From: Planobispora rosea
GTDB lineage: Bacteria > Actinomycetota > Actinomycetes > Streptosporangiales > Streptosporangiaceae
DNA length: 64,000 nucleotides
Assembly: GCF_014648175.1 (NCBI RefSeq)
Contig: NZ_BMQP01000014.1
Location: forward strand, 62,001-126,000
Direction of reading: 5' to 3'
Position 1 is the stretch's first letter. Each line of letters starts with the position of its first letter. This document shows positions 9,263 through 17,079 of the stretch, in pieces. The notes under the pieces are model-generated. The model was not told where the DNA came from. It saw only the letters and a list, made by a program, of their open reading frames with translations, and did no database searches. A program made the position numbers and the translations under genes.

Positions 9263-9721
9263 TCAGATCGCGGCGATCAGGGCGATCAACTGCTCGCGGA
9301 AGGCGGCGTAGTCGTCCAGCGCGCCGAACAGGGTGTCGGAGTCGCGCTCCTGCCTGCGCGCCTCGTCCAGCACCTCGCGTCCGGCGGCGGTGATCTCGAT
9401 GAGGGTCCGGCGCCGGTCGCGCGAGTCCGTCTCCTTGACCACGTAGCCGGACCGCCGCAGGTGCTCGACCGTCCGGCTCATCGTCTGGTCGGTGACCCGG
9501 CACAACGTGGCGAGCTCCCGCTGGGGCAGGCACCCCTGCGCAACATGGTGCAGGGCGATGAGGCCCGCGTGGGTGAGGCCCCGGGCCGACAGGAAGGCGT
9601 GGAAGCGCCCCTCCACCACGCGGGCGGCCACCGACAGCAGACGGCCGGTGGGCCAGGAACGGATGTCGGCGCGCACGTCATCCGGGTATCGCGCGACATG
9701 CTGTTCATCGCCTTCTGCCAC
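9263..9721 (-). CDS. MarR-family transcriptional repressor
   Basis: 152 residues with the MarR winged helix: LTHAGLIALHHVAQGCLPQRELATLCRVTDQTMSRTVEHLRRSGYVVKETDSRDRRRTLIEITAAG in pieces covers helix 2 to the wing. It begins with GTG at 9721. The divergent membrane-protein gene at 9797 carries two copies of a palindrome TCAGC-NN-GCTGA across its promoter and start codon, which look like binding sites for this protein. Ligand-responsive repression of the neighbour is inferred from that arrangement. Confidence 0.9.
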   Translation of the reverse strand: MAEGDEQHVARYPDDVRADIRSWPTGRLLSVAARVVEGRFHAFLSARGLTHAGLIALHHVAQGCLPQRELATLCRVTDQTMSRTVEHLRRSGYVVKETDSRDRRRTLIEITAAGREVLDEARRQERDSDTLFGALDDYAAFREQLIALIAAI

Positions 9722-9760
9722 CGGCCCATTGTCCCAGAACCGTCCGGGTCCCTCCCGTCA

Positions 9761-9803
9761 TTGTTCAGCTCGCTGATTAACCACATAATAGTCAGCATGC
9801 TGA
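9761..9803 (+). promoter_or_regulatory. Leaderless promoter with two repressor-like palindromes
   Basis: TTGTTC at 9761-9766 and CATAAT at 9784-9789 are spaced by 17 bases, and the ATG of the membrane-protein gene begins 7 bases after CATAAT, so the transcript may start at or next to the ATG. TCAGCTCGCTGA (9765-9776) lies between the two boxes and TCAGCATGCTGA (9792-9803, a perfect palindrome) covers the start codon. They share TCAGC-NN-GCTGA and are 27 bases apart. Binding by the divergent MarR protein is inference. Confidence 0.6.
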
Positions 9804-10861
9804 ATGATTCGGGCGAGCGAGGGGCGCATCGCGCTCTGGTCATCGGCATCGCGGCCAGCGCCGTGCTGACCGGGATGGTGTGGCTGCTCGGCCAGCGCCT
9901 GCACGGCATCCGGCTCCTGCCCGACCAGGGCGCGGCCTGGTACTACTGGAAGCTGCCCGAGCCGACCGCCTGGAGCCGGGCCTCGGCCTGGCTCGGTTAC
10001 GCCGCCCACCAGGCGGCGATCTGGGGACTGATCTACTACGCCCAGACACGGGTCCGCCGCTACACCTCGGGCCTGCACACCGTCAACGTCGTCGCCCTCG
10101 CGGTGAACTTCGCCTTCGTGCTCCTGCACACCCTGCAGACCCACCTGTTCTACGACGGTCTCGCCCAGGACGTCTCGATCTTCAGCTCTCAGGGCTCGGT
10201 GGTCCTGCTGCTGGTCGTGGTCCTGCTGATGGAGAACCGCCGCCGCGGCCTGTTCCTCGGCCGGCCCGCGCCCATCGGCGCCGAGGTCACCGGGTTCGCC
10301 CGCAAGTACCACGGCTACCTGTTCAGCTGGGCCGCCGTCTACACCTTCTGGTACCACCCGATGGAGGCCACCAGCGGGCATCTGATCGGCTTCTTCTACA
10401 TGTTCCTGCTCCTGCTGCAGGGCAGTCTCTTCCTGACCCGGGCGCACACCGACCGCAGATGGACCTTCACCCTGGAGATCATGGTGGCGGTGCACGGCAC
10501 CCTCGTGGCCGTCATGACCAGCGGCCCCGGCGGCGCCTGGCCGATGTTCCTGTTCGGCTTCCTCGGCGTCTTCCTCGTCACGCAGATGCACGGCCTCGGA
10601 CTGTCGGCGGCCGTGCGATGGCTGCTCGCCGCCGCCTACGCGGGGGCCGTCCTGGTGGTGTACGGCGCCCGCGGCCTCGGCTCGGCCCACGAGATCGTCC
10701 GCATCCCCGCGATCGAGTACCTCCTGGTGGCCGTGGTGGCCGTACTGATCTGGCTCGGACTGAGAACATCCAGACTCCTGACCGGAGCCGAACCCCCCGT
10801 CAGCCGTCGAGGACCCGGTCGTCCAGGTGAGCCCCGTAGAACGCGGTCTGGCGGGCCATGA
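9797..10861 (+). CDS. Uncharacterised multi-spanning membrane protein
   Basis: 354 residues with about ten hydrophobic segments, starting ALVIGIAASAVLTGMVWLL and ending IEYLLVAVVAVLIWLGL. I do not recognise a named family. Conspicuous conserved-looking features are YYWKLPEPTAWSRASAWLGY between segments 1 and 2 and YTFWYHPMEATSGHLIGFF in the middle, with paired histidines close to the membrane. The ATG at 9797 is chosen because a -10-like box sits 7 bases upstream and the protein sequence is plausible from there; the frame is open further upstream but only as a shadow of another gene. Expression is probably controlled by the divergent MarR gene. The last 62 bases overlap the convergent gene at 10800-11396. 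Confidence 0.8.
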   Translation: MLNDSGERGAHRALVIGIAASAVLTGMVWLLGQRLHGIRLLPDQGAAWYYWKLPEPTAWSRASAWLGYAAHQAAIWGLIYYAQTRVRRYTSGLHTVNVVALAVNFAFVLLHTLQTHLFYDGLAQDVSIFSSQGSVVLLLVVVLLMENRRRGLFLGRPAPIGAEVTGFARKYHGYLFSWAAVYTFWYHPMEATSGHLIGFFYMFLLLLQGSLFLTRAHTDRRWTFTLEIMVAVHGTLVAVMTSGPGGAWPMFLFGFLGVFLVTQMHGLGLSAAVRWLLAAAYAGAVLVVYGARGLGSAHEIVRIPAIEYLLVAVVAVLIWLGLRTSRLLTGAEPPVSRRGPGRPGEPRRTRSGGP

Positions 10862-11396
10862 CGACGCTCATCGGCGTACCGCGCGGCACGCCGTAGACGG
10901 TTCCGGGGAAGTCCAGGCCGCGCTGCTTGTCCCACAGTTCGTCGTGCCGGTCGGGGGAGAACAGCTCGGCCGGGTCCCCGGCCGCGATCCAGCCGATCGG
11001 CACGACGCTGTCCGGCTCCAGCCGCGAGTTGACGTGCAGCACGCTGTTGATCCGCAACTCCGAGCGCGTCCCCGCAACGGATCCGGGGAACAGCGACGCA
11101 CCCGTGGCCACGAAGACCTCGTCCTCGACGGCCGCCCCGTTGACGTGTGCGTGCGGGCCGATCAGCACCGCGTCGCCCAACACCGCCGGATGCTTCGCCC
11201 GGCCGCGGACCAGCGCGTTCTCCATCACCACCACGTCCGCGCCGGTACGCACCTCGCCGTCCTCGGCGGTGAGCACGGCACCGTGCAGGATACGCGCCCG
11301 CTCACCCAGGACGACCCCGCCGCAGAGAACCGCCGAGGGTGCGACATATGCCGACTCGGGAACCACCGGTCTCTTGCCTCGATGCTCGATCAACAT
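10800..11396 (-). CDS. Gamma-carbonic-anhydrase-like left-handed beta-helix protein
   Basis: 198 residues dominated by hexapeptide repeats (AYVAPSAVLCGGVVLGERARI through VFVATGASLFPGSVAG), the left-handed beta-helix of the gamma carbonic anhydrase/PaaY/CaiE group. In active gamma enzymes three histidines bind the metal; here the strand where two are expected reads IGPHAHVNGA, with proline and asparagine at the usual ligand spacing. Carbonic anhydrase activity is therefore doubtful, although the nearby shifted histidines might substitute. The C-terminal 50 residues (ELWDKQRGLDFPGTVYGV) are not hexapeptide repeats. It overlaps the end of the convergent membrane-protein gene and lies downstream of a strong terminator hairpin. 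Confidence 0.85.
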   Translation of the reverse strand: MLIEHRGKRPVVPESAYVAPSAVLCGGVVLGERARILHGAVLTAEDGEVRTGADVVVMENALVRGRAKHPAVLGDAVLIGPHAHVNGAAVEDEVFVATGASLFPGSVAGTRSELRINSVLHVNSRLEPDSVVPIGWIAAGDPAELFSPDRHDELWDKQRGLDFPGTVYGVPRGTPMSVVMARQTAFYGAHLDDRVLDG

Positions 11397-11413
11397 GCCT
11401 CGAGCGTACAGAC

Positions 11414-11447
11414 GTCACCGGCGCCACCGTGCGGTGGCGCCGGTGAC
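11414..11447 (-). terminator. Strong hairpin downstream of the acyl-CoA carboxylase
   Basis: A perfect 15-bp stem (GTCACCGGCGCCACC at 11414-11428 with its reverse complement at 11433-11447) closes a GTGC loop. It lies 92 bases beyond the stop of the carboxylase gene and just before the start of the hexapeptide-repeat gene, so it probably separates these two minus-strand transcripts. There is no T-run, as is usual in high-GC actinomycetes. Confidence 0.65.
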
Positions 11448-11539
11448 CTGTGTGCGGCGTCTCACCGTGCCGGCGCCGGGCCTTAGGTCCGGTACGCGCC
11501 GTATCGGCGCGACCCGCGCCGTACCGGCCGACCGCGCCG

Positions 11540-14500
11540 TCACCACGAGTCGACGAACAGGCCCTCGGGCGTGCCGGGCGGCACCGGTGAGGCGCGCAGG
11601 GCGCGGGTCAGCCACGCCCGTGTCTCCGCGGGGTCGATCACCGCGTCGATCTCCAGGTGCGCCGCGACGTTGACGGCCCGGCCCTGCTCGTAGGAGAGGG
11701 CGACCATGCCCTGGAACGCCTTCTCCCGCTCGTCGGGGTCGGCGATGGCCTCCAGCTCGCGCCGCATCGCCAGCCGGACGGCGCCCTCCAGGCCCATGCC
11801 GCCGAACTCGCCGGTGGGCCAGGCCACGTTCAGCGCCGGGGAGTGGAACGCGCCGCCCGTCATGGCCTGGGCGCCCAGGCCGTACCCCTTGCGCAGCGTC
11901 ACGCTGAACAGCGGGACGGTCAGCTTCGCCGCCCGCAGGAACAGCCGGCACACGTGCCGGACGGCCGCCTCCCGCTCGGAGGCGGGCCCGACCATGAATC
12001 CGGGCGTGTCGACCAGGGAGAGCACCGGCAGCCGGTGTGCCTCGCACAGGTTGAGGAAGCGGGCTCCCTTGTCGGCGCCCGCCGCGGTGATCGCCCCGCC
12101 GAGCACGGCGGGGTCGTTGGCCAGCACCCCGAAAGCACGGCCCTCGAAACGCGCCAGGACGGTGATCATGCCGGGGGCGAAGTCCCTGCGCAGTTCGAGC
12201 ACCGAACCGGTGTCGGCGAGCGCGTCCAGCACCCGGCGGACGTCGTAGACGCGCTTGCGGTCCTCGGGCAGCAGGAACCGCAGCCCGCGCTGGTCGGCGC
12301 AGGACCAGTCGGCGAGGTCGCCCTGGAAGTAGGCCAGGTACCGCCGGGCGGTCGCGACCGCCTCCTCCTCGTCCCCGACCACGATGTCACAGACGCCGTT
12401 GGCCGCCTGCACGCTCACCGGGCCGATCTCCTCGGGAGCGTAGGTGCCCAGGCCGCCGCCCTCGATCATGGCGGGGCCGCCCATGCCGATCGTGCTGTCG
12501 CGGGTGGCGATGACGACGTCGCAGCAGCCCAGCAGCGCCGCGTTCCCGGCGAAGCAGCGGCCGTTGACGACGCCGACGAGCGGCACACGGCCGCTCAGCT
12601 CCGCGAAGCGCACGAACGAGGTGGTGTCGAGGGCCGAGACCCAGGGGGCGTCGGTGTCTCCGGGCCGTCCCCCGCCGCCCTCGGCGAACAGCACCAGCGG
12701 CCACTTCCACCGCCCGGCGAGCTCGACGAGGCGGTCCAGCTTGCGATGGTTGTTGTATCCCTGCGTGCCTGCGAGAACGGTGTAGTCGTAGGCGGCCACG
12801 GCGCAGGCCGCGCCGGGGCCGAACAGGTCGGCGTTGACCGTGCCGACCCCGGTGATCAGGCCGTCCGCCGGGCTCCGCCGGAGCAGGTCCTCCTCGTCCC
12901 GGCGGCGGCGCTGGGCGGCGACGGCGAAGGCGCCGTACTCGTTGAGGCTGTCCGGATCCAGCAGGGCGGCCACGTTCTCACGGGCGGTGCGGTGGCCGAG
13001 CGCGCGGCGTCTGGCCACCGCCTCCGGCCGCGCGGAGTCGCGTGTCAGCTCCCAGCGTTCCCGCACCTCGCGCAGGGCGGGACGGATGTGGTCCAGGTCC
13101 TGGGAGAGGGGAGCGGCCGTGTCCTGCGCGCTCTCCTGCTCGCCGTACGGCTCCAGGAACAGCACCGGGCGGCCGTCGGCGACCGTGTCGCCGGCCCGGA
13201 CCGCGAGCTCGCGGACCCGCCCGCTCACCGGGGCCTCCACCGGGAAGCGCATCTTCATGGCCTCCAGGACCGCCAGCGGCTGACCGGCGCGTACGGCCGT
13301 GCCCGGTCCGGCCTCGACGGCGATCACGACGCCGGACGTGGGCGCGACGACCGCCACGGTTCCCGGCGGCGCGGCGGCGTCGGGGACATCGGAGGGGTCC
13401 GCCGGTCCCCCGGCGGTGTCCGTGGCGAGGTCCTCCGCGGGATCCGGCAGGAAACGTCCTCGCGGCAGCGCCTCCGCGGCGGCGAGCAGTTCGGGCAGGC
13501 GCGTCTCCAGCCAGGCCGTCGTCATCCGCGCGTGATGGATCTCCGGCCGGTCGAGTACGGCGCGCAGCAGCGCGATGTTGGTCGTCACCCCTTCGACGCG
13601 GAACTCGGCCAGCGCCCGTGCCGCCCGGCGCAGCAGGGCCGGAAGGTCGGATCCGGAGCGGGAGACGACCAGCTTGGCGAGCAGGGGGTCGAATCCCAGC
13701 CCGGGAGCGAACCCGGCGCGGACGAAGGTGTCCACCCGCAGGCCGGGACCGCCGGGCGGCTCGAAGGCGCGCAGTGCGCCGCCCGAGACGCTCACCCGTC
13801 CGTCGGCCGACAGGCTCTCCATGGTCACGCGCAGTTGGACGGCGGAGGCCGCCGGGGGCGGGAGGGAGGGATCGAGCTGCCCCTCCAGTCCCAGGTCGCC
13901 CAGCCCTGCGCCCGCCGCGAGCCGGAGCTGGGCGGCCACGAGATCGACCCCGCTCAGCTCCTCGGTGACGGTGTGCTCGACCTGCAGGCGCGGGTTGACC
14001 TCGATGAAGAAGAACTCACCGCCGGGTCCGACGAGGAACTCGACGGTTCCCAGCCCTTCGTACCGGACCTCACCGGCCAGCCGGAGCGCCGCCTCGATCA
14101 GCCGCGTCCGCAGGGCGGGATCCAGGGCCGGGGCGGGGGCGAACTCCACGAGTTTCTGGTGGCGGCGCTGGACGGTGCAGTCGCGTTCCCACAGGTGGGC
14201 GACCCGGTGGCCGTCGCCGACGATCTGGACCTCGATGTGGCGGGCGTCCTCGACGAGCGCCTCCGCGTACAGGCCGTCCGCGCCGGATGCGGTCCGGGCC
14301 TCGGCTCCGGCCTCGGCGTAGGCCGCCGCGAGAGCGGCCCGGTCCCGGACGATCCGGATGCCGCGCCCGCCTCCGCCGGCGAGCGCCTTGACCACCACGG
14401 CGCGGCCGGCGAGCGTGTCCATGAACGCCCGGGCCTGCTCCAGTGTGGTGGCCTCCCGGGTGCCCGGGACGACGGGCACCCCCGCCCGATCGGCCAGGGC

Positions 14501-14863
14501 GCGGGCGGCGGCCTTGTCGCCGAAGACCTCCAGCGTCGCGGGTGCGGGCCCGACGAAGACGACGCCCGCCTCGCCGCAGCGCCGGGCGAACTCGGCGCTC
14601 TCACTCAGGAAGCCGTACCCGGGGTGCAGATGCGTCGCCCCGGCCTCGACGGCCGCGCCCAGCACCTTCTCCATGTCCAGGTACGCCGCGGCGCCCAGGC
14701 CGGGCAGCGGCCGCGCCTCGTCGGCGTGCAGCACGTGCGGCGAGCGCGCGTCGTCCTCGGAGTGGACCGCGACCGAGCGCCAGCCCAGGTCCGCGGCGGC
14801 CCGCGCGACGCGCACGGCCACCTCTCCCCGGTTGGCGATGAACAGCGTCGGGGTGCCGTGCAT
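11540..14863 (-). CDS. Single-chain biotin-dependent acyl-CoA carboxylase (BC-BCCP-CT fusion)
   Basis: 1107 residues from ATG 14863, preceded by a GAGGAG ribosome site. Biotin carboxylase comes first (1-450: GYGFLSESAEF, glycine-rich ATP loop KALAGGGGRGIR at 159-170, EVNPRLQVEH at 288-297). A biotin carrier domain follows at about 500-572, with EAMKM placing the biotinyl lysine at 537. The carboxyltransferase occupies about 590-1107 (GVVNGRCFAGNAALLG, VDTPGFMVGP). Acetyl/propionyl-CoA carboxylases of actinomycetes normally split these over separate subunits; one-chain enzymes of this size and order include the mycobacterial long-chain acyl-CoA carboxylase. It would make a malonyl- or alkylmalonyl-CoA in the cytoplasm; acyl specificity is not visible. 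Divergent from the sirtuin gene, with a 34-base palindrome between them. Confidence 0.93.
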   Translation of the reverse strand: MHGTPTLFIANRGEVAVRVARAAADLGWRSVAVHSEDDARSPHVLHADEARPLPGLGAAAYLDMEKVLGAAVEAGATHLHPGYGFLSESAEFARRCGEAGVVFVGPAPATLEVFGDKAAARALADRAGVPVVPGTREATTLEQARAFMDTLAGRAVVVKALAGGGGRGIRIVRDRAALAAAYAEAGAEARTASGADGLYAEALVEDARHIEVQIVGDGHRVAHLWERDCTVQRRHQKLVEFAPAPALDPALRTRLIEAALRLAGEVRYEGLGTVEFLVGPGGEFFFIEVNPRLQVEHTVTEELSGVDLVAAQLRLAAGAGLGDLGLEGQLDPSLPPPAASAVQLRVTMESLSADGRVSVSGGALRAFEPPGGPGLRVDTFVRAGFAPGLGFDPLLAKLVVSRSGSDLPALLRRAARALAEFRVEGVTTNIALLRAVLDRPEIHHARMTTAWLETRLPELLAAAEALPRGRFLPDPAEDLATDTAGGPADPSDVPDAAAPPGTVAVVAPTSGVVIAVEAGPGTAVRAGQPLAVLEAMKMRFPVEAPVSGRVRELAVRAGDTVADGRPVLFLEPYGEQESAQDTAAPLSQDLDHIRPALREVRERWELTRDSARPEAVARRRALGHRTARENVAALLDPDSLNEYGAFAVAAQRRRRDEEDLLRRSPADGLITGVGTVNADLFGPGAACAVAAYDYTVLAGTQGYNNHRKLDRLVELAGRWKWPLVLFAEGGGGRPGDTDAPWVSALDTTSFVRFAELSGRVPLVGVVNGRCFAGNAALLGCCDVVIATRDSTIGMGGPAMIEGGGLGTYAPEEIGPVSVQAANGVCDIVVGDEEEAVATARRYLAYFQGDLADWSCADQRGLRFLLPEDRKRVYDVRRVLDALADTGSVLELRRDFAPGMITVLARFEGRAFGVLANDPAVLGGAITAAGADKGARFLNLCEAHRLPVLSLVDTPGFMVGPASEREAAVRHVCRLFLRAAKLTVPLFSVTLRKGYGLGAQAMTGGAFHSPALNVAWPTGEFGGMGLEGAVRLAMRRELEAIADPDEREKAFQGMVALSYEQGRAVNVAAHLEIDAVIDPAETRAWLTRALRASPVPPGTPEGLFVDSW

Positions 14864-14921
14864 CGGGCTCCTCACTCCGAGAGCGCCCCCACCCCGTGGA
14901 CCGGCGGAGTACGCCATGGAC

Positions 14922-14955
14922 CGGCGGACATACCGACCGATCGGTATGTCCGCCG
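14922..14955. promoter_or_regulatory. 34-base hyphenated palindrome, likely TetR-type operator
   Basis: The arm CGGCGGACATACCGA (14922-14936) is followed by the 4-base spacer CCGA and then its exact reverse complement (14941-14955). The core ATACCGA-N4-TCGGTAT resembles TetR-family operators. It sits between the divergent carboxylase (start 14863) and sirtuin (start about 15068) genes and could control both. No TetR gene is adjacent, so the regulator would be encoded elsewhere. A further half-like motif ACATACC follows at 14957-14963. Confidence 0.65.
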
Positions 14956-14967
14956 AACATACCATCC

Positions 14968-15003
14968 TCCCCGGCGTCCCCGGCGTCCCCGGCGTCCCCG
15001 GCG
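14968..15003. repeat. Four tandem copies of a 9-base unit
   Basis: TCCCCGGCG is repeated four times without mismatch in the intergenic region just after the 34-base palindrome. It is probably replication-slippage sequence; copy number may vary between strains. Confidence 0.85.
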
Positions 15004-15067
15004 CGGCGCGCCCCCCGTTCGGGCCGGAGCAGGTGCGGACGTCGGGCACCATGGACAGGTGGCTCAC

Positions 15068-15961
15068 GTGCTGAACGAGGGTTCCGGTGGCGCGGCCGGC
15101 GCATCGCCCGGCCACCCGGGCGTGCTCGACGGCCCGCCGTTGCGGGCGCTGGCCGATCTCGTCGCGGACGGCGAGGTGGTGGTCCTGAGCGGGGCCGGCA
15201 TCTCCACCGAGTCCGGCATACCGGACTACCGCGGGGAGACCGGCCGCAGGCGGCGGGCCGAGCCGATGACCTACCAGACGTTCGTCGGCAGCCCCGCGGC
15301 CCGCCGCCGTTACTGGGCCCGCAGCCACCTGGGGTGGCGGCACATCGCCCGGTCCGTTCCCAACGCCGGTCACCGCGCGGTCACCGGGCTCCAGGAGCGC
15401 GGGCTGATCGCCGGGGTCATCACCCAGAACGTCGACGGTCTGCACCAGGCCTCCGGCACCCGGGAGGTGATCGAGCTGCACGGCGGCCTCGACCGCGTGC
15501 GCTGCCTCGGCTGCGGCGAGCGCACCTCCCGCGCCCTGCTCGACCAGCGCCTGCGCGTCGCCAACCCCGGCTGGCACGCCGAGGCCGACACGGTCAACCC
15601 GGACGGCGACGCCGTCCTCGCCGACGACCTGGTCGGCTCCTTCACCGTCGTGGACTGCCTCGGCTGCGGCGGCCTGCTCAAGCCCGACGTGATCTTCTTC
15701 GGTGAGAACGTACCGCGCTCCCGGGTCCAGGCGTGCTACGCGCTCACCGAGCGCGCCGGCATGCTGCTCGTCCTCGGATCCTCGCTGACGGTGATGTCGG
15801 GCTACCGGTTCGTCCGGCACGCCGCCGAACGCGCCATCCCCATCGCCATCATCAACCAGGGCCCGACCCGGGGCGACGCCCATGCCCTCCAGGTCCTCGA
15901 CGCCCCCCTGGGACCGGCCCTCACCGCGCTCCTGTCGGAGCTCGGCCCGGCGGCCCGGTGA
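15068..15961 (+). CDS. Sir2-family NAD-dependent protein deacylase
   Basis: About 297 residues. Motifs in order are the NAD site VVLSGAGISTESGIPDYRG, TQNVDGLH, the catalytic-histidine segment IELHGGL, four zinc cysteines in two pairs (CLGCGERTS and CLGCGGLL), and VLGSSLTVMSGYRF. Sirtuins remove acyl groups from lysines using NAD. The R-rich segment after the NAD motif and the CLGCG pairs suggest the bacterial class II (SIRT4-like) group. No ATG is available; GTG 15068 has AGGTGG five bases upstream, and GTG 15059 is an alternative. Divergence from an acyl-CoA carboxylase suggests, as inference, control of acyl-CoA metabolism enzymes by deacylation. Confidence 0.92.
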   Translation: MLNEGSGGAAGASPGHPGVLDGPPLRALADLVADGEVVVLSGAGISTESGIPDYRGETGRRRRAEPMTYQTFVGSPAARRRYWARSHLGWRHIARSVPNAGHRAVTGLQERGLIAGVITQNVDGLHQASGTREVIELHGGLDRVRCLGCGERTSRALLDQRLRVANPGWHAEADTVNPDGDAVLADDLVGSFTVVDCLGCGGLLKPDVIFFGENVPRSRVQACYALTERAGMLLVLGSSLTVMSGYRFVRHAAERAIPIAIINQGPTRGDAHALQVLDAPLGPALTALLSELGPAAR

Positions 15962-16055
15962 CGGGAGCGGGATCCGCCCTCGTTCCCCCGATCCGCGCCT
16001 GTTCCTTCCATCCGCGCCCGTTGCTCCGGGTCGCCCTCATCCCTCCGGCCCGCGC

Positions 16056-16880
16056 TCACTCCTTCTCCGGCTCCTCGTCCGGGTCGCCGCCGCCGGGCTC
16101 GGCCATCGGGCGGGCCATCCGGGCCTGGGCGGGCTCGGGCATGAGCTTGCCGGCCACGCTCTGCAGCACGTTCTTCTTCGACCCGGCCACCACGTGGTCG
16201 TCGCCCTTCATCAGCGCCTCGAACCCCTGGCGCGCCACCTCCGCCGGGTCGTCCTTCTTGCCCGAGCCCACCTTGGTATCCTCCATGTCCGCGCGGCGGA
16301 AGAAGTCGGTGTCGGTGGGGCCGGGCAGCAGGGCGGTGACCGTGACACCGGTGTCCTTGAGCTCCTCCCGGATCGCCTCCGAGAAGGAGTACAGGAACGC
16401 CTTGGACGCGGCGTACACCGCGTGGAACGGCCCCGGCATCGTGCCGGCGATGGAGGAGGTGAACAGCACCCGGCCCTGACCGCGCTCGACCATGCCGGGC
16501 AGCACCCGCTTGGCCAGGTGGACCGCGGAGACCACGTTCAGCTTGAGGAGCTTCAGCTCGGCGTTCAGATCGGTGTCGCGGGCGAAGTCACCGCTGACTC
16601 CGATGCCCGCGTTGATCGCGACCGCGTCCACCGGGCGGCCGGACGCGGTGACACGGGTGTAGAACTCCTCGACGCCGTCATAGTGGGCGAGGTCGACGCG
16701 CACGCTGGAGACCGTCGCGCCGAGATCCTCCAGGGAACGGGCGGCCTGGACGATGTCCTCGTCCTCCGCAGCGATGACGAGATCGAACCCGTTCCGGGCG
16801 AACTGCCCGGCGAGCTCGTAACCGATTCCGCTGGACGCGCCGGTCACAACGGCCAGTGGCCTGGTCCCGGGAACGCTCAT
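16056..16880 (-). CDS. Short-chain dehydrogenase/reductase
   Basis: 274 residues. Cofactor motif TGASSGIG near the N-terminus, NAGIG at the end of strand 4, a catalytic serine in LFTSSIAG, and the YAASK catalytic pair identify a classical SDR. Start ATG 16880 follows a GGAGA ribosome site. The C-terminal 45 residues are acidic and proline-rich (MAEPGGGDPDEEPEKE), longer than the core fold needs. The substrate is unknown. It is divergent from the ferritin-like gene at 17080, and the 199-base gap carries an inverted repeat and two direct repeats, so the pair may be co-regulated. Confidence 0.92.
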   Translation of the reverse strand: MSVPGTRPLAVVTGASSGIGYELAGQFARNGFDLVIAAEDEDIVQAARSLEDLGATVSSVRVDLAHYDGVEEFYTRVTASGRPVDAVAINAGIGVSGDFARDTDLNAELKLLKLNVVSAVHLAKRVLPGMVERGQGRVLFTSSIAGTMPGPFHAVYAASKAFLYSFSEAIREELKDTGVTVTALLPGPTDTDFFRRADMEDTKVGSGKKDDPAEVARQGFEALMKGDDHVVAGSKKNVLQSVAGKLMPEPAQARMARPMAEPGGGDPDEEPEKE

Positions 16881-16906
16881 GGTCTCTCCTTCACTGTGCT
16901 GGCATC

Positions 16907-16987
16907 GGGAACGGTTCCGTTCCCTTGATCGGGCACATGACGCATCAGGCGGACAGTTCCCCCGGTCGAGCACATGACGCATCAGGC
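16907..16987. promoter_or_regulatory. Inverted repeat plus two 18-base direct repeats in a divergent promoter region
   Basis: GGGAACGG and its complement CCGTTCCC flank TT at 16907-16924. The exact sequence GCACATGACGCATCAGGC occurs at 16933-16950 and again at 16970-16987, 37 bases apart. The repeated unit contains the near-palindrome TGACGCATCA. All lie between the SDR start (16880) and the ferritin-like start (17080). These look like binding sites for two different regulators; which gene they serve is not known. Confidence 0.6.
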
Positions 16988-17079
16988 CAGACAAAAGAAG
17001 GACAGTCGTGGCAGGTTCAGCCCATGGCACAGGGGTAGGGCAGCGGCACATGCCAGACCGATCGACGAGGAGCGCAGGC

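Noticed and set aside
14968..15003. Four 9-base repeats as a CRISPR-like or iteron array
   Set aside because: No spacers, too short, and no replication or Cas genes; simple slippage repeat.
11657..15067. Plus-strand open frame running opposite the acyl-CoA carboxylase into the sirtuin
   Set aside because: Only the last 297 codons match a protein family (Sir2); the upstream part is an antisense shadow of the carboxylase.
14864..15883. N-terminal extension of the carboxylase frame to 1447 codons
   Set aside because: The extension lies antisense to the sirtuin and has no biotin carboxylase features; ATG 14863 has a good ribosome site and the normal family N-terminus.
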